A stretch of DNA of 30,610 nucleotides, from positions 1 through 30,610 of the forward strand of contig CAJYKO010000324.1 in the NCBI GenBank assembly GCA_913775215.1, read 5' to 3'. The notes beneath the pieces were generated by a model. The model did not search any database. It saw only the letters and a list, made by a program, of their open reading frames with translations, and was not told where the DNA came from. Source of the stretch: an uncultured Devosia sp. (GTDB taxonomy: Bacteria; Pseudomonadota; Alphaproteobacteria; Rhizobiales; Devosiaceae). This document shows, piece by piece, positions 30,244 through 30,610 of this stretch (its first letter is position 1; the number at the start of each line of letters is the position of its first letter). A program made the translations under genes and the position numbers.

Positions 30244-30304
30244 GAAGTGCAAGACTGCGCTTAACTCCATATGTGTCGGGGGGAAACGGCACGGAGGGGA
30301 CATC

Positions 30305-30610
30305 GTGAAAAGCTTCTCGTCGTCGAGCTTTGCCGGCCAGCATGCCGATGCAGTGGCGCTGGCGCATGCGGCAGTCAAACGCGATCCGCAGGCCTTGTTC
30401 ACCGACTTCCAGTGGTTCCTCTATGAGGGCCGCGATACGGTATTCTTCACCGCCTTTTCGACCCAGAGTTACGATAAGGATGGCCTTGCCAATATGGTGG
30501 CTGAGATGGTCGCCCTGGCGCCGCAACTGACCCACGGCTTTGTCGGCGCCGAGCCGGGCCAGCCCTTCCCAAAACACCTGCTCGATGCCATTACCTCGCT
30601 CGAAATGATC
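30305..30610 (+). CDS. Unidentified protein, N-terminal part (truncated by window edge)
   Basis: GTG at 30305 with GGAGGGG six bases upstream; the frame is open for 102 codons to the end of the window. The peptide begins KSFSSSSFAGQHADAVALA, then TDFQWFLYEGRDTVFF, then DGLANMVAEMVALAPQLTHGF. I do not recognise it. The order of a D/W-containing N-terminal segment, a strand and a helix ending in LAPQL distantly recalls the start of condensation-superfamily acyltransferases, but that is a guess. It is divergent from hemA and preceded by the large inverted repeat. Confidence 0.6.
   Translation, partial: MKSFSSSSFAGQHADAVALAHAAVKRDPQALFTDFQWFLYEGRDTVFFTAFSTQSYDKDGLANMVAEMVALAPQLTHGFVGAEPGQPFPKHLLDAITSLEMI

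Noticed and set aside
30119..30577. 152-codon minus-strand frame at the right edge
   Set aside because: It runs through the large inverted repeat and opposite the plus-strand gene at 30305, which has a far better ribosome site. Its peptide shows no known pattern.

Overview
This window reads as ordinary chromosome of a GC-rich alphaproteobacterium, most likely Hyphomicrobiales and probably close to Devosia. That placement is inferred from gene types and order, since no database was searched. Supporting signs are an ALAS-type hemA, UPF0262 and DUF2948 genes beside hisD and murA, a rhizobial-type soluble transhydrogenase, and a tad/cpa pilus block. No insertion sequence, prophage, CRISPR array or defence island was found. 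The window is open at both ends: a cpaF tail at the left and the start of an unidentified gene at the right.

Layout. 1-3210: end of a Tad pilus locus (cpaF tail, tadB, tadC, with tadD on the other strand). 3354-11404: single housekeeping or accessory genes: an M17 aminopeptidase, a MarR-GNAT fusion regulator with a clear operator/promoter, a VTT-type membrane protein, a GhrA-type reductase, a membrane-anchored cytochrome c, prephenate dehydratase, soluble transhydrogenase and a small secreted protein. 11540-13396: an orphan treZ. 13438-20280: a mostly minus-strand conserved block read as small basic protein, murA, DUF2948, F420-type oxidoreductase, hisD, UPF0262-phosphatase fusion, infA, maf, yacG. 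It is interrupted by a plus-strand small gene whose product looks like a ribbon-helix-helix protein and whose leader carries a palindrome. 20409-20483: tRNA-Thr(GGT). 20597-22133: a four-gene arsR operon. 22402-24234: a GAF-GGDEF-EAL protein behind a structured leader. 24331-27320: a tctCBA tripartite tricarboxylate transporter with a Pho-box-like site upstream. 27328-30610: a REP-like repeat, a 56-residue protein, a GNAT acetyltransferase, hemA behind an FNR/FixK-like box, a large imperfect inverted repeat, and the truncated right-hand gene.

How the genes fit together. The block from murA to yacG holds envelope synthesis, histidine synthesis, translation initiation and nucleotide clean-up genes, joined by 1-4 base overlaps or short gaps, so much of it is probably co-transcribed. 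The arsR operon is joined by ATGA/GTGA overlaps. tctC-tctB overlap by ATGA and tctA follows three bases later.

No wholly new system was recognised. The best leads are the in-frame UPF0262-LMW phosphatase fusion, the RHH-like gene with its 17-bp palindrome, the reversed Pho box before tctCBA, the FNR-type box before hemA, and two structured leaders (22327-22376 and 30138-30243).
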